From Chloroflexota bacterium (GTDB lineage: Bacteria > Chloroflexota > Limnocylindria > Limnocylindrales > CSP1-4): a stretch of 5,114 bases of DNA. Positions 5,089 through 5,114 of the stretch are shown here, in pieces; positions within the stretch are counted from its first letter, which is position 1; each line of letters starts with the position of its first letter. Where the stretch lies: contig JAKAHX010000162.1 of assembly GCA_021814735.1 (NCBI GenBank), forward strand, positions 1 to 5,114, written 5' to 3'. The position numbers and the translations under genes were made by a program. The notes under the pieces were generated by a model. The model had not been told where the DNA came from, searched no databases, and saw nothing but the letters and a program-made list of their open reading frames with translations.

Positions 5089-5114
5089 ACGTCCAGCCGC
5101 CGCAGGCGGGAACC
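5085..5114 (+). CDS. Start of the next operon gene, truncated by the window end
   Basis: An ATG at 5085 overlaps the cytochrome stop codon in the form ATGA and opens a frame reading MNVQPPQAGT to the window edge. GGAG at 5071-5074 lies 10 bases before it. Such overlaps are typical of translationally coupled operon genes, so this is probably the third gene of the cytochrome cluster. Ten codons are too few to suggest a function. Confidence 0.55.
   Translation, partial: MNVQPPQAGT

Overview
The window is very GC-rich (roughly 70% by eye). It carries a GAF-domain NarL-type two-component system, a multihaem c-type cytochrome gene cluster and an IS1595-family insertion sequence. This mix fits a high-GC environmental bacterium such as Chloroflexota or Actinomycetota, but nothing here (no rRNA, no diagnostic housekeeping gene) settles the phylum.

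Layout from left to right. (1) Positions 1-52, minus strand: the first 17 codons of a probable response regulator whose receiver seems to lack the usual acidic pair. Its upstream region (53-174) is full of inverted repeats. (2) Positions about 183-1220: a complete-looking insertion sequence with about 31-bp imperfect terminal inverted repeats, one intact zinc-ribbon transposase (223-1176, plus strand) and a matching target duplication on both sides (CGAGGGAT, extendable to TCGAGGGAT). The insertion lies between the partial regulator and the two-component operon. (3) Positions 1230-1303: about 2.6 tandem copies of a 28-bp unit that reiterates the 3' end and stop codon of the next gene. (4) Positions 1281-3834, minus strand: a sensor kinase gene followed, with an 11-nt overlap, by its NarL/LuxR-type response regulator. 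(5) Positions 3835-4106: a 272-bp divergent intergenic region with several palindromes. (6) Positions 4107-5114, plus strand: a tightly packed operon encoding a small three-helix membrane protein, a membrane-anchored six-haem cytochrome c, and the first codons of a third gene that overlaps the cytochrome stop codon (ATGA).

How the parts may work together (inference): the kinase has two membrane helices and two GAF-like domains, which suits sensing of a cytoplasmic or membrane-associated redox or small-molecule signal. Its partner regulator is a DNA-binding protein. The divergently transcribed cytochrome operon is the obvious candidate target, through the shared intergenic region. The cytochrome, held outside the membrane by one N-terminal helix, would pass electrons between a quinol-side membrane partner and an extracytoplasmic acceptor. 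No CRISPR array, tRNA or rRNA gene was seen.
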